Notes: a model not told the origin generated them from the letters alone. A DNA stretch of 53,500 nucleotides from Candidatus Saccharimonadota bacterium (GCA_017404955.1 JAFRBH010000011.1:109453-162952); one strand, 5' to 3'. Shown: positions 26,167 to 35,972, counted from the first letter of the stretch. Numbers and translations: made by a program.

Positions 26167-27975
26167 ATGAGATTATTGTCACAAGAACTAGAAAACTATT
26201 TGGGAAAAACCGTTACTGTTGCTGGCTGGGTCAATTCTCGCCGCGATCACGGTGGTCTAATTTTTATTGATCTTCGCGATCATGGTGGCATTATCCAACT
26301 TGTTGTCACGCCAGAAACCAAGGACGCTTTTAAACTTGCCGAAACTCTTCGTGATGAATTCGTCATTACGGCTACTGGTACTATGCGTGAGCGCGCGCCA
26401 GAACTCAAAAACCCAAATATTCCTACTGGCAACATTGAGCTTGTTGTGGAAACCTTAAAACTCCTCAACCGCTCCGAGCCGCTCCCAGTCAATACTCATG
26501 ATGATGGCCCAGAAACTGGAGAAGATTTAAGGCTTAAGTATCGTTATCTTGATCTTCGCCGTCCTTCCATGCAGAATCTTATTCGCCGTCGCTCAGAATA
26601 CTATCAGATTTTGAGAAAATACATGATCGAACATGACTTTATTGAAGTTACCACGCCAATTCTAGCTAACTCATCTCCAGAAGGCGCACGTGATTTTCTC
26701 GTCCCATCGAGATTACATCCAGGAAAATTTTACGCTTTGCCTCAGGCGCCACAGCAATTTAAGCAGCTTTTGATGGTTGGTGGTGTGCCACGTTATTTCC
26801 AAATCGCTCCATGTTTCCGTGATGAGGACCCACGTGCTGATCGCCTCTACGGTGATTTCTATCAGCTAGACTGCGAGATGTCATTTGTTGATAATGGGGA
26901 AGAAGTCCGCCAAACTGTCGAGCCACTCATTAAGAATCTTGCTACCAAATTCGCTGGCAAAAAACTAGAAATTCGTTCTGAATATGCCAAGAAATTTATT
27001 CCAAAAGATGGTACTGTTCCACGTATTCCATTTGAGGAATCGATAAACGTTTATGGCGTCGATAAGCCAGATCTCCGTTATGGCATGGAAATGATCGACC
27101 TGACTGAAGCTCTAAGAGGCACCGAATTCAAAGTTTTTCAGTCACCTTGTGTTAAAGCACTTTGCGTAAAGGATGGCGCTTCACTCACGCGTTCCCAGAT
27201 TGACAACTTCACCGATCAAGCCAAAAAACTTGGCGCGGGTGGCTTAGCTTACATCATTTATGAAAACGGTTCAGAAAAATCACCAATTGCTAAGTTTTTG
27301 AAACCAGAAGAACTTAAGAAAATCAAAGAGCTCACCGGCGCAAAAGATGGCGATGCGGTATTCTTTGGCGCGGACGAGAAAGAAAAAGTCAACAAAGTTC
27401 TAGGTCAGCTTCGCATCGCTTTTGCCGAGCATTTCGAACTAGCCGATCCAAACATCGTCGCACTTTGTTGGATTACAGATTTCCCATTTTATGAGTGGAA
27501 CGATGGTGAAGAAAAACTGGACTTTGGGCACAACCCATTCTCTATGCCAAAAGGAGGATTGGAGGCACTAGAAAATGCCAAAACTGATGCTGAAAAATTG
27601 AAAATTGTTGCTGACCAATACGATATGGTGATGAATGGTCTGGAAATTTGCTCTGGCGCAGTTAGAAATTATAATCCAGAAATTATGTATAAGGCATTTG
27701 GTTTGCTTGGTTACGACGAAAAATACGTTGAAGAACGTTTTGGTGGAATGCTTTCTGCCTTCAAATTTGGTGCTCCTCCACATGCAGGCTGTGCTTTTGG
27801 TATTGACCGTATTTTCATGGAGCTAATGGGCGCAAAAAACATCCGAGATATTATTGCCTTCCCAAAGAATGGCTCTGGCATTGATCTCATGATGGGCTCA
27901 CCATCAGTAGTAGACGAAGACCAGCTAAAAGATGCTCACGTCGCTGTTATCGAAGACGATGACGATGAAGATTAA
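26167..27975 (+). CDS. aspS: Aspartyl-tRNA synthetase, bacterial type
   Basis: 602 residues, full length. N-terminal anticodon-binding OB fold (GWVNSRRDHGGLIFIDLRD), class II motif 2 FRDEDPRADR, the bacterial GAD insertion at about 300-410 and motif 3 GIDRIFMELMGA near the end. It charges tRNA-Asp, and possibly also tRNA-Asn. ATG 26167 lies 8 bases after TATAAT in TGTGCTATAAT, with no ribosome site. Confidence 0.98.
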   Translation: MRLLSQELENYLGKTVTVAGWVNSRRDHGGLIFIDLRDHGGIIQLVVTPETKDAFKLAETLRDEFVITATGTMRERAPELKNPNIPTGNIELVVETLKLLNRSEPLPVNTHDDGPETGEDLRLKYRYLDLRRPSMQNLIRRRSEYYQILRKYMIEHDFIEVTTPILANSSPEGARDFLVPSRLHPGKFYALPQAPQQFKQLLMVGGVPRYFQIAPCFRDEDPRADRLYGDFYQLDCEMSFVDNGEEVRQTVEPLIKNLATKFAGKKLEIRSEYAKKFIPKDGTVPRIPFEESINVYGVDKPDLRYGMEMIDLTEALRGTEFKVFQSPCVKALCVKDGASLTRSQIDNFTDQAKKLGAGGLAYIIYENGSEKSPIAKFLKPEELKKIKELTGAKDGDAVFFGADEKEKVNKVLGQLRIAFAEHFELADPNIVALCWITDFPFYEWNDGEEKLDFGHNPFSMPKGGLEALENAKTDAEKLKIVADQYDMVMNGLEICSGAVRNYNPEIMYKAFGLLGYDEKYVEERFGGMLSAFKFGAPPHAGCAFGIDRIFMELMGAKNIRDIIAFPKNGSGIDLMMGSPSVVDEDQLKDAHVAVIEDDDDED

Positions 27976-28015
27976 CTTTTAAGTTTTCTTTAAGCTTTTA
28001 CGATATAATAAAAGC

Positions 28016-28756
28016 ATGGCAACACAAGTTTTTAGAAGAACAGAAATTAAGTATATCATCACAGAAAATCAGTTCGATAAACTGATGGACTTGATTGAAC
28101 CATACCTCAAAAAGGATAAATATTTCAAGGGTACAAACATGAGTATCTATTTTGATGACGAGAATCGTTATCTAGCCATTCACTCATTAGAAAAACCGCT
28201 CTATAAAGAAAAAATCCGTTTAAGAAGCTACGGCGTACCAACTTTAAATGACACAGTCTTTCTAGAAATCAAGAAAAAATTTAAAGGCGTTGGCAGTAAG
28301 CGACGCATACCAGTTGTCCTAAAAGATTTTTATAATTATGAAAAGACTGGCAAGTTAGAAACTAATAATGAAAATATTAAACAAGAATTAGACGAATGTT
28401 TTGGCCGCTATAATTTGAAACCGACGATGTTTCTAGCTTATGATCGCACGTCTTATTGCGATAAAGATGACCCAACTTTTCGTGTTACTTTCGACCGCAA
28501 TGTTAGAAGTAGGAATGACGAGTTGAAACTCGAAAAGGGCGATCATGGAAAAAAGTTTTTTGAGCATGGTGAAATTGTTATGGAAGTAAAATCGGTGCGA
28601 GCGTACCCATTTTACTTTGTCCGTGCTTTATCTAAGCTCAAAATTTACCCAGCTTCTTTTTCTAAATATGGTCGTGTTACGGAAAAAGTAATCTATCAAA
28701 ATCATGCGTTATCTCGCAAAAGTCGAAGCGAGCAGCACGAAAATGTTGTAAAATAA
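28016..28756 (+). CDS. VTC-domain polyphosphate polymerase
   Basis: 246 residues, the core size of VTC domains. The tunnel-fold basic and acidic residues are visible: RRTEIKY at the N-terminus, KIRLRSYG near 64-71, FLEIKKKFKG near 82-91, FRVTFDRNVRSR near 160-171 and EIVMEVK near 190. The yeast VTC4 catalytic domain makes polyphosphate from ATP. It is followed after 18 bases by a DUF4956 membrane protein and then a carbohydrate-binding-domain protein, a known bacterial gene trio. ATG is 6 bases after TATAAT (leaderless). Confidence 0.88.
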   Translation: MATQVFRRTEIKYIITENQFDKLMDLIEPYLKKDKYFKGTNMSIYFDDENRYLAIHSLEKPLYKEKIRLRSYGVPTLNDTVFLEIKKKFKGVGSKRRIPVVLKDFYNYEKTGKLETNNENIKQELDECFGRYNLKPTMFLAYDRTSYCDKDDPTFRVTFDRNVRSRNDELKLEKGDHGKKFFEHGEIVMEVKSVRAYPFYFVRALSKLKIYPASFSKYGRVTEKVIYQNHALSRKSRSEQHENVVK

Positions 28757-28774
28757 TAAGCATAAGGAGAATAT

Positions 28775-29437
28775 ATGTTCAATAGTATTTTAGGTTCAGA
28801 ATTAACCCCAGTGCACTTTTTAATTTGCATAGGAGTAGCATTTGTACTAGGTTTGATCGTCGCACTTACACATCAAAAAACCAGTCGCACTACGGCAAAC
28901 TTTGTAACCACGCTCGCAATTTTGCCGGCACTTGTAGCGATGGCAATCATGCTCGTTAACGGCAACCTCGGTGCAGGCGTAGCCACCGTCGGCGTCTTTT
29001 CACTTGTTCGCTTCCGCTCCATTGCTGGTAATTCCAAGAGTATCTTATCCGTATTCTTTGCGATGGCTATTGGCCTTGCTGTCGGTACTGGTTATGTCAT
29101 CTTCGCGGCAATGTTCACCGTTATCGTTTCTCTCCTGATCTGCTTTCTCAAATTCATCAATTTTGGCGAAAGCAAAACTGCTGAGAAAAAGTTAATTATT
29201 CTTGTTCCAGAGGATTTGGACTATACTGAAATTTTCGATGACGTGTTCAAAAGTTACACCAACTCCCACATTTTGGAAAAATCCAAAACTACTAATATGG
29301 GTAGCCTCTTTGAGCTAACGTATCGTGTAAATTTGAAACGCAATGTGAATGAGAAAGAATTTATTGACAAACTACGTGTTAAAAACGGCAATCTTAAAGT
29401 GTCATTGTCTCACCCAATTGCCGACGAGGAGTTATAA
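28775..29437 (+). CDS. DUF4956 membrane protein
   Basis: 220 residues. Four membrane helices in the first 130 residues, with the family's conserved segment GVATVGVFSLVRFRSIAGNSKSI between helices 2 and 3 split below: GVFSLVRFRS and GNSKSI. A soluble C-terminal domain of about 80 residues follows. DUF4956 proteins are regularly encoded next to VTC polymerases and may form their membrane partner or a polyphosphate channel; that role is inferred. AAGGAG lies before ATG. Confidence 0.85.
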   Translation: MFNSILGSELTPVHFLICIGVAFVLGLIVALTHQKTSRTTANFVTTLAILPALVAMAIMLVNGNLGAGVATVGVFSLVRFRSIAGNSKSILSVFFAMAIGLAVGTGYVIFAAMFTVIVSLLICFLKFINFGESKTAEKKLIILVPEDLDYTEIFDDVFKSYTNSHILEKSKTTNMGSLFELTYRVNLKRNVNEKEFIDKLRVKNGNLKVSLSHPIADEEL

Positions 29438-29439
29438 AT

Positions 29440-30789
29440 ATGGAAAAAGAATCATCAAATAATATTCCAGAAAATGTTATGAATGACAAGCCAAAAAAGA
29501 ACGTTGGCAAAACTGTTGCTATCATCGCCGGTGCACTAGTACTTGTTGGTGGTCTGGCAGCTGGCGGTATATATTTAGCCACTCATCAAACTCCAACTAC
29601 AATTATCGATTCTGACACTTCCGGTAGTATCGCACTGAAAGATGGAGAAAACAAGATTAAAGCTGGTGGCACCTACACTTTCACGGGTAGCACTGCAAAC
29701 GGCAAAATAGAAATTGACACTACCGAAGCAGTAAAAATTATCTTAAACAATGTTAGTATTACTAACCCTTCTGGTGCCGCCATTAAATCTAAAGGCACAA
29801 CTGGTAGAGTTACTATTGAGTTGGTTGGTGACAATAAACTTGTCTCTACTGATACTAACGCTGAAGATCCTGCAGCTGCAGTTTCTGGTGACTCTGAACT
29901 AGAAATTACTGGTTCTGGCTCCGTTACCATTGAGTCAAACGGTAAAGGCATCAAAGCAGACAATGGACTTGGGCTTAGCGGAAGCGGTACATATACTATT
30001 ACAGCAAAAGACGATACTTTGCATTCTAATGGCAATATTACCATTACAAGTGGTACATACGTTTTGAATACTGGCGATGATGCAATTCACGCCGATGGTA
30101 CTTTGAAGATCGCTAGTGGTAAGGTAGTCATTGAAAAATCCCATGAGGGACTAGAAGCAAACATCGTAGAAATATCCGGGGGCGATGTTAGTGTCACTGC
30201 GTCTGACGATGGTATTAACGCTCAAAATTCCGACGGCACATCTCGTGTTGGTGTGGTTGGTGATGGTAAATTAGCTATCTCAGGCGGCAAGGTTTACGTC
30301 AATTCAGGTGGCGATGGGCTAGATAGTAATGGCGCAATTGCCATTTCCGGTGGAGAAACTTATGTTGACGGTCCACTAAATGACGGCAATGGCGCAATTG
30401 ATTGTGATGGTGAAATTAGTATCACCGGTGGTACACTTATTGCTGTAGGCTCTTCCGGTATGGCTCAGAACGCTACGAATGCTACTCAGCCTTCCGTCTT
30501 GATAAACCTAAACCAGAGTTACGGTGGCAACATCATCTTTGGTAGTATTAGCTATGAACCATCAAAGAAGTTCCAATCAGTGTTAATATCTTCCGATAAA
30601 CTCAAAGTTGGCGAGACTTATCAACTCTCCATCGGTGGCAGTCAGGTCCAATCCGTTACGATTTCCCAGAATATCACTGGGCAGGGAAACGGTATGATGG
30701 GCGGTGGTATGCCAGGTGGCGGTATGGGTGGCCAAGGTCAACAAGCTCAGCAAGGCCAACAGCCTCAGATGACGCAAAGAACCAGATAA
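29440..30789 (+). CDS. Surface-anchored carbohydrate-binding (DUF4353-like) protein
   Basis: 449 residues. A cytoplasmic tail, a membrane anchor (about 25-47) and a long right-handed beta-helix made of short Gly/Asp-rich turns (repeats such as GDDAIHADG, GDGLDSNG, DDGINAQ). It ends with a Gly/Met/Gln-rich low-complexity tail. This domain type is usually named carbohydrate-binding and accompanies VTC/DUF4956/CotH gene sets. No CotH kinase is present here. GAGGAG 8-10 bases upstream overlaps the end of the DUF4956 gene. Confidence 0.82.
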   Translation: MEKESSNNIPENVMNDKPKKNVGKTVAIIAGALVLVGGLAAGGIYLATHQTPTTIIDSDTSGSIALKDGENKIKAGGTYTFTGSTANGKIEIDTTEAVKIILNNVSITNPSGAAIKSKGTTGRVTIELVGDNKLVSTDTNAEDPAAAVSGDSELEITGSGSVTIESNGKGIKADNGLGLSGSGTYTITAKDDTLHSNGNITITSGTYVLNTGDDAIHADGTLKIASGKVVIEKSHEGLEANIVEISGGDVSVTASDDGINAQNSDGTSRVGVVGDGKLAISGGKVYVNSGGDGLDSNGAIAISGGETYVDGPLNDGNGAIDCDGEISITGGTLIAVGSSGMAQNATNATQPSVLINLNQSYGGNIIFGSISYEPSKKFQSVLISSDKLKVGETYQLSIGGSQVQSVTISQNITGQGNGMMGGGMPGGGMGGQGQQAQQGQQPQMTQRTR

Positions 30790-30817
30790 ATCATCGTTTT
30801 TCTGTTATAATATAAGA

Positions 30818-33145
30818 ATGAATGGTTTATCCGAACAAGAGGTTGCAGAGCGCATACGCGCAGGTCAAAGTAATGCACCAGTCGAAGCTCCATTTAAATC
30901 TACATGGCAGATAATTAAAACTAACACGTTTACTTATTTTAACGCAGTATTTTTGGGCCTTGCTATTATTCTACTTGCAGTAGGCTCTTTTCGAGATATA
31001 ACTTTTCTTCCGCTTATTATCATCAACACATTGATTGGTATCGTTCAAGAATTTCGTGCCAAGTCTGTTTTGGAAAAACTAACAGTTTTGAATGCTCAAC
31101 AGGTTTTGGTTTGGCGAGACAAGAAGAAGCAAACTATTCCTACAACTGACCTAGTAATCGATGACATCGCAATTTTTAGAGCAGGGGATCAAATATCTGC
31201 AGATGCAACAGTACTCGATGGCTCAGCATACGTTAACGAATCGTTGCTTACTGGCGAACCGGACGAGATTGAAAAAACGACGGATAGTAATTTATTGTCG
31301 GGCTCTTTTGTTGTGTCCGGTGAATGTACCGCCAGAATTACTAAAGTAGGCGCAGAATCCTACGCGGCTAAATTAACGTTACAAGCAAAAGCCATCAAAA
31401 CCGGTGAGCAGTCAGAAATTATTCGCTCGCTTAACAAAATCGTTAAAATGGCCGGTATTGCTATTATTCCAATCGGTGCGTTGCTATTTGGTAGACAATT
31501 TTTCCTCCACGGCGCCTCAGTACAAGCATCAGTTCAAGGCATGGCAGCCGCTGTCATTGGTATGATCCCAGAAGGACTTTTCTTACTTGCCAGCGTTTCA
31601 TTAGCGATTTCTGCAATTAAAATGGCGCGCCAAGAAGTACTCATCCACGAAATGAAATCCGTAGAAACACTTGCACATGTTGATGTCTTTTGTGTCGATA
31701 AAACAGGCACTATTACTAGCCCAGAAATGAATGTCAGAGAAATAGTCTCACCAGACAAGGGAACAATTGATCCAAATATATCTAGGATTATATCCATTTT
31801 TGCCTATTCATCCGTTACTACCAACGCCACTTCTGAAGCAATTCAAAAATACTGTACAAAAGAAAAAGGAAAAGCTACAAAGTTTATTGAATTCTCTTCC
31901 AAATATAAATATAGCGCTGCGGAAATTGACGGAAAGAAATATGTGCTCGGGGCTCCGGAATTCGTTGCGAAAGACGATTATGATGAGATCAAAGCAAAGG
32001 TAGAGAGCTACTCAGAAAAAGGCTATCGTGTACTTGCTTTTGGCGAGTATCACGGCAAACTAACTGGAAAAGAACTAACGGCAACATTTACTCCACTGGC
32101 ATTTATCATTTTGGAAAATCCTGTCCGCGAAACTGCACCAGAGACATTCAAATATTTTGAAGAACAAGGAGTCAGAATTGTTGTTATTTCCGGAGATAAT
32201 CCAGTGACTGTTTCCGAAGTAGCACGGGCAGCTCAAATATCTGGAGCAGAGAATTACATTGATGCCACTACACTCGAAACTGACAAAGACTATAAGGAGG
32301 CTGTAAAAAAATACACCGTATTCGGTCGTGTTCTTCCAGAACAGAAAAGAAAGCTGGTCCAAGCGTTGCAGGCGCAAAAGCATACTGTTGCTATGACTGG
32401 TGATGGTGTAAATGATGTGCTTGCTCTAAAGGATGCTGACTGTAGTATTGCCATGTCGTCTGGCGCAGATGCTGCTGTGCAGGCTGCCCAGCTTGTTCTA
32501 CTTGATTCTGATTTTTCTCATATGCCGAGTGTCGTGCGTGAAGGTCGCAGAGTGGTTAACAACCTTGAGCGCTCGGGCAGCCTTTTCATTGTCAAGAATA
32601 TATTCAGCGCTATTGCTGCCGTCCTCTCAATTATTATCGGTTTTAGTTATCCACTTTTACCTGCTCAGGTTTCTTTTGTCACAATGTGGGTTATTGGCGT
32701 GCCATCATTCCTTCTTTCTCAAATGCCAAACGAAGATTTAATCCATGGGCACTTTATCAATAATATTTTGAGAAAGGCAACGGCAGGTGGGCTTGCTAAT
32801 GTTATCTTAATTTTGGCTACCAATGGCTTCTTACATTTACTTAATGTCGAAGCTGATTATATACCTACAATTTGCACAATCGTTTTTGCAACGGTTGGAA
32901 TTATATATCTTCTCCGTATCTGCTTACCATTTGATGCTTATCGCTTGATTGTTTGGACAACGTGTATCGCTGGGCTAGCAGCATGCTTCATTGTATTACC
33001 ATGGTTTTTCTACTTGCGTTCTGATCTTCCGTTCGAGTTTATAGAATTGAGTATTATAATAGGCTCGCTGTCATTCCCGCTCATGATTATGCTGGATAAG
33101 GTCGCAGCAAAATTTTGGGATAAACATCAATTTAAATTGGATTAA
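30818..33145 (+). CDS. P-type cation-transporting ATPase, CtpE-like
   Basis: 775 residues. The actuator motif SLLTGEPDEI, phosphorylation site DKTGTIT, the HAD hinge TGDGVNDVLALKDAD and about ten membrane helices are present. The M4 motif is PEGLF, close to PEGL of P2-type and CtpE-like calcium pumps and unlike CPC of heavy-metal pumps. Calcium is the likely substrate by this analogy but is not proven. TATAAT lies 6 bases before ATG. The next gene starts directly at its stop codon. Confidence 0.85.
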   Translation: MNGLSEQEVAERIRAGQSNAPVEAPFKSTWQIIKTNTFTYFNAVFLGLAIILLAVGSFRDITFLPLIIINTLIGIVQEFRAKSVLEKLTVLNAQQVLVWRDKKKQTIPTTDLVIDDIAIFRAGDQISADATVLDGSAYVNESLLTGEPDEIEKTTDSNLLSGSFVVSGECTARITKVGAESYAAKLTLQAKAIKTGEQSEIIRSLNKIVKMAGIAIIPIGALLFGRQFFLHGASVQASVQGMAAAVIGMIPEGLFLLASVSLAISAIKMARQEVLIHEMKSVETLAHVDVFCVDKTGTITSPEMNVREIVSPDKGTIDPNISRIISIFAYSSVTTNATSEAIQKYCTKEKGKATKFIEFSSKYKYSAAEIDGKKYVLGAPEFVAKDDYDEIKAKVESYSEKGYRVLAFGEYHGKLTGKELTATFTPLAFIILENPVRETAPETFKYFEEQGVRIVVISGDNPVTVSEVARAAQISGAENYIDATTLETDKDYKEAVKKYTVFGRVLPEQKRKLVQALQAQKHTVAMTGDGVNDVLALKDADCSIAMSSGADAAVQAAQLVLLDSDFSHMPSVVREGRRVVNNLERSGSLFIVKNIFSAIAAVLSIIIGFSYPLLPAQVSFVTMWVIGVPSFLLSQMPNEDLIHGHFINNILRKATAGGLANVILILATNGFLHLLNVEADYIPTICTIVFATVGIIYLLRICLPFDAYRLIVWTTCIAGLAACFIVLPWFFYLRSDLPFEFIELSIIIGSLSFPLMIMLDKVAAKFWDKHQFKLD

Positions 33146-33688
33146 ATGAAACTATATGTGATAAGACATGGGGAAACTCTTTCCAATCTTTCTGGAGTTG
33201 TTTCTGGACGTTCCGATGAGGGCCTAACAGAAAACGGCATCAAGCAAGCGCAAGAACTAAATAGAAAACTAGAAAAAATATCGTTTGATGCAGTCTATGT
33301 TTCACCAATGAAACGCACAATTGAAACAGCAAATATTATCGTACCGGAATATCAATACGTTATTGATGAACGAATCGCCGAACGAGATTTGGGTTCAATT
33401 AATAATCGCACTATTGATGAGCTATGGGAATTACCACTTTGGAATTCATTAACCGAAAAACGCACAGCAGAAGGCGCGGAAACATTTGCATCTGGTTTGG
33501 AGAGAGTTGAAGACTTTTTAGCATCACTAAAGAAACAGTTTTCGGACAAAAAAGATGCGAAAATTCTACTAATCACACATAGTTTTATTTCACGTTGCCT
33601 CTGGGCTATTAAGCATGGTATTAGCGAAGATTCGGACTATACAAAATTTCATCACAAGAATAACGAAATTGTAATATACGATCTATAA
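33146..33688 (+). CDS. Histidine phosphatase family protein
   Basis: 180 residues. The catalytic RHGET is at the N-terminus (8-12), the second motif SPMKRTIETA near 54-63 and the second catalytic His in LITHSFISR near 145-153. This is a phosphoglycerate-mutase-like phosphatase, substrate unknown. TAA of the P-type ATPase and its ATG abut (zero spacing), so translation is coupled. Confidence 0.88.
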   Translation: MKLYVIRHGETLSNLSGVVSGRSDEGLTENGIKQAQELNRKLEKISFDAVYVSPMKRTIETANIIVPEYQYVIDERIAERDLGSINNRTIDELWELPLWNSLTEKRTAEGAETFASGLERVEDFLASLKKQFSDKKDAKILLITHSFISRCLWAIKHGISEDSDYTKFHHKNNEIVIYDL

Positions 33689-33692
33689 AAAA

Positions 33693-33768
33693 TGGTCAGG
33701 GTGATGAGACTTGAACTCACGACCTCAGCGTCCCGAACGCTGCGCGCTACCAACTGCGCCACACCCTG
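33693..33768 (-). tRNA. tRNA-Pro (CGG)
   Basis: 76 bases on the minus strand with CCA encoded. Acceptor CAGGGTG/CACCCTG, anticodon stem CAGCG/CGCTG, loop TTCGGGA with anticodon CGG. TAAAAT lies about 10 bases upstream on the minus strand. A run of T follows the CCA end. Confidence 0.95.
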
Positions 33769-33808
33769 ATGTATTCCAATTTTATCAAAAAACTGGTAAA
33801 ATAGCCAT

Positions 33809-35326
33809 ATGACAAAAAGCCTATCACGCAACAAATCTATAGCGATTTGCATCTTAATTCCAGTCATCGCTTGTGCTATTTTTATGACCTTTTGCATGTT
33901 AAATATCACCGGCACGATTTGGTTTGACGAGTCCTACTCCGCCTATCTTGTTCGTGGAGATTTCGGCGACATTTGGAACATGACCAGTCTCGACGTCCAC
34001 CCGCCACTTTTTTATTTTCTACTTAAAATTTGGGCCAGCATTTTTGGCTATACTGATTTTTCCATGCGTTTTATGTCAGTATTCTTTGGCGCTATCGCCA
34101 TCATTTTCACTTTCCATTTGCTAAAGCGCTGGTTCAACATTAAGACTGCTAGTATTGCTACTCTGGCTCTTAGCCTTTCGCCTATGTTGATTCGTTACGG
34201 CCAAGAAATGCGTATGTACACGCTAGTTTTTGCTATTGTCATTGCTGCTACATATGTATTAGATTTAATGTTAGAAACTAAAAAACCCCGTTACTATATT
34301 TTATACGCAATCTTAATCGCACTTGGTATGTGGACGCACTATTTCGCGGCTATTGCCTGGATAGCGCATATTATATATTACACAATTTCAAAGCGCGGAA
34401 AACTATTTAGCAAACAAATGATTTTGACATATGCCTTGGCAGTAGTGCTCTTTATCCCCTGGGTACCATCATTATTTAGACAAATTGTGGAGGTCCAAAG
34501 CGGATTTTGGATCCCATCTATCAGCATGGCTACGCCGGCAAATTATCTTTCTCAATCACTGATATTCTCTGAGGCTGCTTATGCCACTGGTTGGTTAGTT
34601 TTATTGGCGATTATCACTATCGTTCTAACAGTTTTCTTCCTGAAGAAAGCCTATAGTAAATACTCCAAGACTGAAAAATCAAAGTTTTGGCTGCTAATAA
34701 CACTAGTTGCTGTACCGCCAATAATCTTGGTAGCCTTGAGCCTTCCACCGCTCACCTCGATGTTTATTGATCGCTACATCCTCTATAGCGCCGCTCTAAT
34801 CTGGGTGTTAATTGGCATGGCACTTACGTTTGCGTTTAGTGGGGAGAATCTCACAAAAAAGAATTTTAGTAAAGTGTTGGCGCCAATAATCTTACTAATA
34901 GCCGCTATTGGTTGCGCTATCACGGGCTTGGTCAATGTGGAGAATCGTACGCCAGAAGGCTTTATTAAGGATACGATATTAGCGACCCAATTAGTCTCCA
35001 AACCAAATGTCCCAATTCTGGCCAATAATGAGTGGAATTATTATGATGCAATATTTTATTCATCAGAAGAGCATCCGATTTACGGTGTGGATGAATGGAT
35101 AAATTACCAGTATGGCTCGATTTTCCCGATCAAGCACATTGGCTACAATTTGATTACTAATTTAGATGATTTTCTCAAAGACCAAGACACAATTTGGTAC
35201 ATTACAGATTTAAATGACACTACTCGTTCTGGGAATTTAGACAGGGAAGTCTTGGCGGACAAATATAGAGTTGTTACCACTATTGCCAATGACCGCTGCG
35301 TCGCTTTTGAACTAGCGAAAAAGTAA
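33809..35326 (+). CDS. GT39-like membrane glycosyltransferase
   Basis: 505 residues with about 11 membrane helices. The first outer loop has WFDESYSA (catalytic Asp-Glu) and HPPLFYFLL, and the second has YGQEMRMYTL, all typical of the ArnT/PMT-like GT39/GT-C group using lipid-linked sugars. The C-terminus is a small outer domain. It should add a sugar to a lipid or protein outside the membrane. TAAAAT lies 6 bases before ATG (leaderless). Confidence 0.85.
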   Translation: MTKSLSRNKSIAICILIPVIACAIFMTFCMLNITGTIWFDESYSAYLVRGDFGDIWNMTSLDVHPPLFYFLLKIWASIFGYTDFSMRFMSVFFGAIAIIFTFHLLKRWFNIKTASIATLALSLSPMLIRYGQEMRMYTLVFAIVIAATYVLDLMLETKKPRYYILYAILIALGMWTHYFAAIAWIAHIIYYTISKRGKLFSKQMILTYALAVVLFIPWVPSLFRQIVEVQSGFWIPSISMATPANYLSQSLIFSEAAYATGWLVLLAIITIVLTVFFLKKAYSKYSKTEKSKFWLLITLVAVPPIILVALSLPPLTSMFIDRYILYSAALIWVLIGMALTFAFSGENLTKKNFSKVLAPIILLIAAIGCAITGLVNVENRTPEGFIKDTILATQLVSKPNVPILANNEWNYYDAIFYSSEEHPIYGVDEWINYQYGSIFPIKHIGYNLITNLDDFLKDQDTIWYITDLNDTTRSGNLDREVLADKYRVVTTIANDRCVAFELAKK

Positions 35327-35335
35327 AATCTGTGG

Positions 35336-35341
35336 TATAAT
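35336..35341 (+). promoter_or_regulatory. -10 box of tRNA-Pro (TGG)
   Basis: TGTGGTATAAT, an extended -10, lies 10 bases before the first base of the tRNA, directly after the stop of the glycosyltransferase gene. The tRNA leader would be only about 4 bases. Confidence 0.65.
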
Positions 35342-35351
35342 GATAAGAACT

Positions 35352-35427
35352 CGGGGCGTAGCACAGTTGGTAGCGCACGCGGTTTGGGACCGTGAGGTCG
35401 CAGGTTCGAGTCCTGTCGCCCCGACCA
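35352..35427 (+). tRNA. tRNA-Pro (TGG)
   Basis: 76 bases with CCA. Acceptor CGGGGCG/CGCCCCG, anticodon loop TTTGGGA with anticodon TGG. The C1-G72 pair is usual for proline tRNAs. Confidence 0.95.
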
Positions 35428-35433
35428 AGACAA

Positions 35434-35455
35434 CGGCTTGTGAAAGCCGCTTTTT
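35434..35455 (+). terminator. Terminator after tRNA-Pro (TGG)
   Basis: CGGCTT/AAGCCG hairpin followed by C and T5. The T-run runs straight into TGTGGTATAAT, the -10 of the next gene. Confidence 0.8.
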
Positions 35456-35512
35456 GTGGTATAATAAAATATACAACGGGAGTTAGTTCTTTTATGCGAA
35501 GGGGGTGAAAAT

Positions 35513-35941
35513 GTGAAGAGGAAGCGTTGGATGGCGCTCTTGATATGGCTAATAATGACTTGCTATTTATGTATCCAAGCGGGAGAAAAGTCTAAGATGC
35601 TTTCAGGATTTTTAGCACAAGGCCTGTATCCAATTATCCTGTCCTTATCGAGCATAATAAGTTATGAATCAGCGCATTATTTTATAAGAAAAATCGCGCA
35701 TTTTGTAATGCATTTTGTTCTGGGGACACTTATCTACCGTGCCCTCGAGACGGTAGATCGGGATAAAACCATAATCTTAGTAAAGTCATTAACCACCGCA
35801 ATACTAATTGCTGTTTCTAACGAATTAATACAAAATGTTGCAATCTCTCGAGGCCCAATGCCAAGCGATGCTTTTATAAATATTGCAGGCGTTATCTTTG
35901 GAACCCATATCTGTTATATTCTTCACGCTCTCAAAGAGTGA
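35513..35941 (+). CDS. VanZ-like membrane protein
   Basis: 142 residues, four membrane helices. The VanZ signature is clear: FIRKIAHFVMHFVLGTL, then SNELIQ and RGPMPSDAFINIAGVIFG. GTG 35513 is chosen because AAGGGGG lies about 7-10 bases upstream and the overlapping ATG at 35511 is closed at once by TGA. VanZ proteins affect teicoplanin sensitivity in enterococci; here a role at the cell envelope is all that can be said. Confidence 0.85.
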   Translation: MKRKRWMALLIWLIMTCYLCIQAGEKSKMLSGFLAQGLYPIILSLSSIISYESAHYFIRKIAHFVMHFVLGTLIYRALETVDRDKTIILVKSLTTAILIAVSNELIQNVAISRGPMPSDAFINIAGVIFGTHICYILHALKE

Positions 35942-35972
35942 CCATAAGTATTTTCGGGTCGCTCTTTCTTTT
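35936..35972 (+). terminator. Terminator overlapping the VanZ stop codon
   Basis: GAGTGACC (35936-35943) pairs with GGTCGCTC (35957-35964, one G-T pair), followed by TTTCTTTT. The TGA stop is inside the stem. Confidence 0.75.

Noticed and set aside
30680-30789. Gly/Met/Gln-rich 3' end of the carbohydrate-binding gene as a DNA repeat element
   Set aside because: It is ordinary low-complexity coding sequence within one frame.
28775-30789. CotH kinase partner of the VTC trio
   Set aside because: No CotH-like frame is present around it; the next gene is a P-type ATPase.
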